Source of the DNA: a virus
Strand: one strand, 5' to 3'
DNA length: 20,051 bases
IMG/VR virus record: IMGVR_UViG_3300031746_005941
Location: 1 to 20,051 of that record
Below the pieces are notes generated by a model, which saw only the letters and a program-made list of their open reading frames with translations, ran no database searches and was not told the DNA's origin. Within the stretch, counting starts at the first letter, position 1. Each line of letters starts with the position of its first letter. Below, one piece after another: positions 19,722-20,051 of this stretch. A program made the translations under genes and the position numbers.

Positions 19722-20051
19722 GTGGCGAAGACGCTGAAGATCGTCGACGCCGGCGGCGAGTTCCCGACCGTCAACTTCCTGGCCCCAGGGTCCGGCTTCC
19801 GCCTGTCGGATAACGGCCTGAAGGGCGCCATGCTCGAGGCCGACCAGATCCTCGCCGAGTCGGGCATGGCCTCTGAGGTCGTCGACGCGCTGACGGTCTC
19901 TGCCTTCGCCGCCAGTCACGACGATGCCAGCTCGAAACTTCAGGGTCTCTTCAACATGCTGCGCAAGGCGGCGCATTTCGACCTTGCCAACTGGCAGAAG
20001 GCGCCGGTCTATTGGCAGGACCAGCATGTCACAGAGACGGGGGCGCGGTTC
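19722..20051 (+). CDS. Distal tail protein, partial (N-terminal 110 residues)
   Basis: Open frame from GTG 19722 to the window edge, one base after the tape measure stop. It reads MAKTLKIVDAGGEFPTVNFL, then APGSGFRLSDNGLKGAMLEA and FNMLRKAAHFDLANWQKAPV. Position directly after the tape measure suggests a distal tail or baseplate protein, but the visible part has no secure motif. The gene is cut by the window, not broken. Confidence 0.6.
   Translation, partial: MAKTLKIVDAGGEFPTVNFLAPGSGFRLSDNGLKGAMLEADQILAESGMASEVVDALTVSAFAASHDDASSKLQGLFNMLRKAAHFDLANWQKAPVYWQDQHVTETGARF

Noticed and set aside
1-20051. tRNA, rRNA, insertion sequence, diversity-generating retroelement or toxin-antitoxin pair
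   Set aside because: I looked for T-loop-like sequences, transposase or reverse transcriptase motifs and paired toxin-antitoxin genes and saw none that could be supported.

Overview
The window is about 20 kb of a GC-rich tailed-phage genome or prophage. It holds a tyrosine integrase, a compact early/replication operon, and a head-to-tail late operon that runs off the right edge. Gene order, the HK97-type portal, protease and capsid, the HK97-gp10-like neck protein, a two-frame tail chaperone and a short tape measure indicate a temperate siphovirus. No host gene, tRNA or rRNA is visible, so the host cannot be named. The strong GC bias, frequent GTG starts and clear Shine-Dalgarno sites only say it is a GC-rich bacterium.

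Layout. (1) Positions 1-948, minus strand: integrase. (2) 949-1093: divergent intergenic region with a long inverted repeat. (3) 1094-6338, plus strand: about 16 tightly packed early genes, most joined by 4-base ATGA/GTGA start-stop overlaps. They encode small membrane proteins, two winged-helix candidates, an ASCH protein, a replication initiator, a D12-class adenine methyltransferase, a minimal Pol X-like nucleotidyltransferase and small unknown proteins, several Cys-rich. (4) 6339-6435: early/late junction with a conserved box, a putative -10 and a palindrome. (5) 6436-10537: small terminase, large terminase and a portal fused to a MuF-like domain. (6) 10538-10606: second copy of the conserved box. 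(7) 10607-16130: protease with a scaffold-like tail, major capsid, accessory capsid proteins and head-tail connectors. (8) 16123-20051: neck protein, tail terminator, major tail protein, frameshifted tail chaperone, tape measure and a truncated distal tail gene.

The most notable structure is in the replication gene (2564-3334). The encoded protein joins an N-terminal winged helix to a C-terminal domain resembling DnaA domain I, the helicase-binding part of DnaA, with no AAA+ domain. The linker-coding DNA carries five 19-bp iterons on a 22-bp pitch, in all three codon phases, followed by five exact-pitch 15-bp repeats. This looks like a phage origin embedded in its initiator gene, as in lambda O. 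Other leads are the minimal Pol X, a duplicated late promoter/operator candidate, a well-formed -1 frameshift cassette, and hairpins placed just upstream of ribosome binding sites through the late operon.
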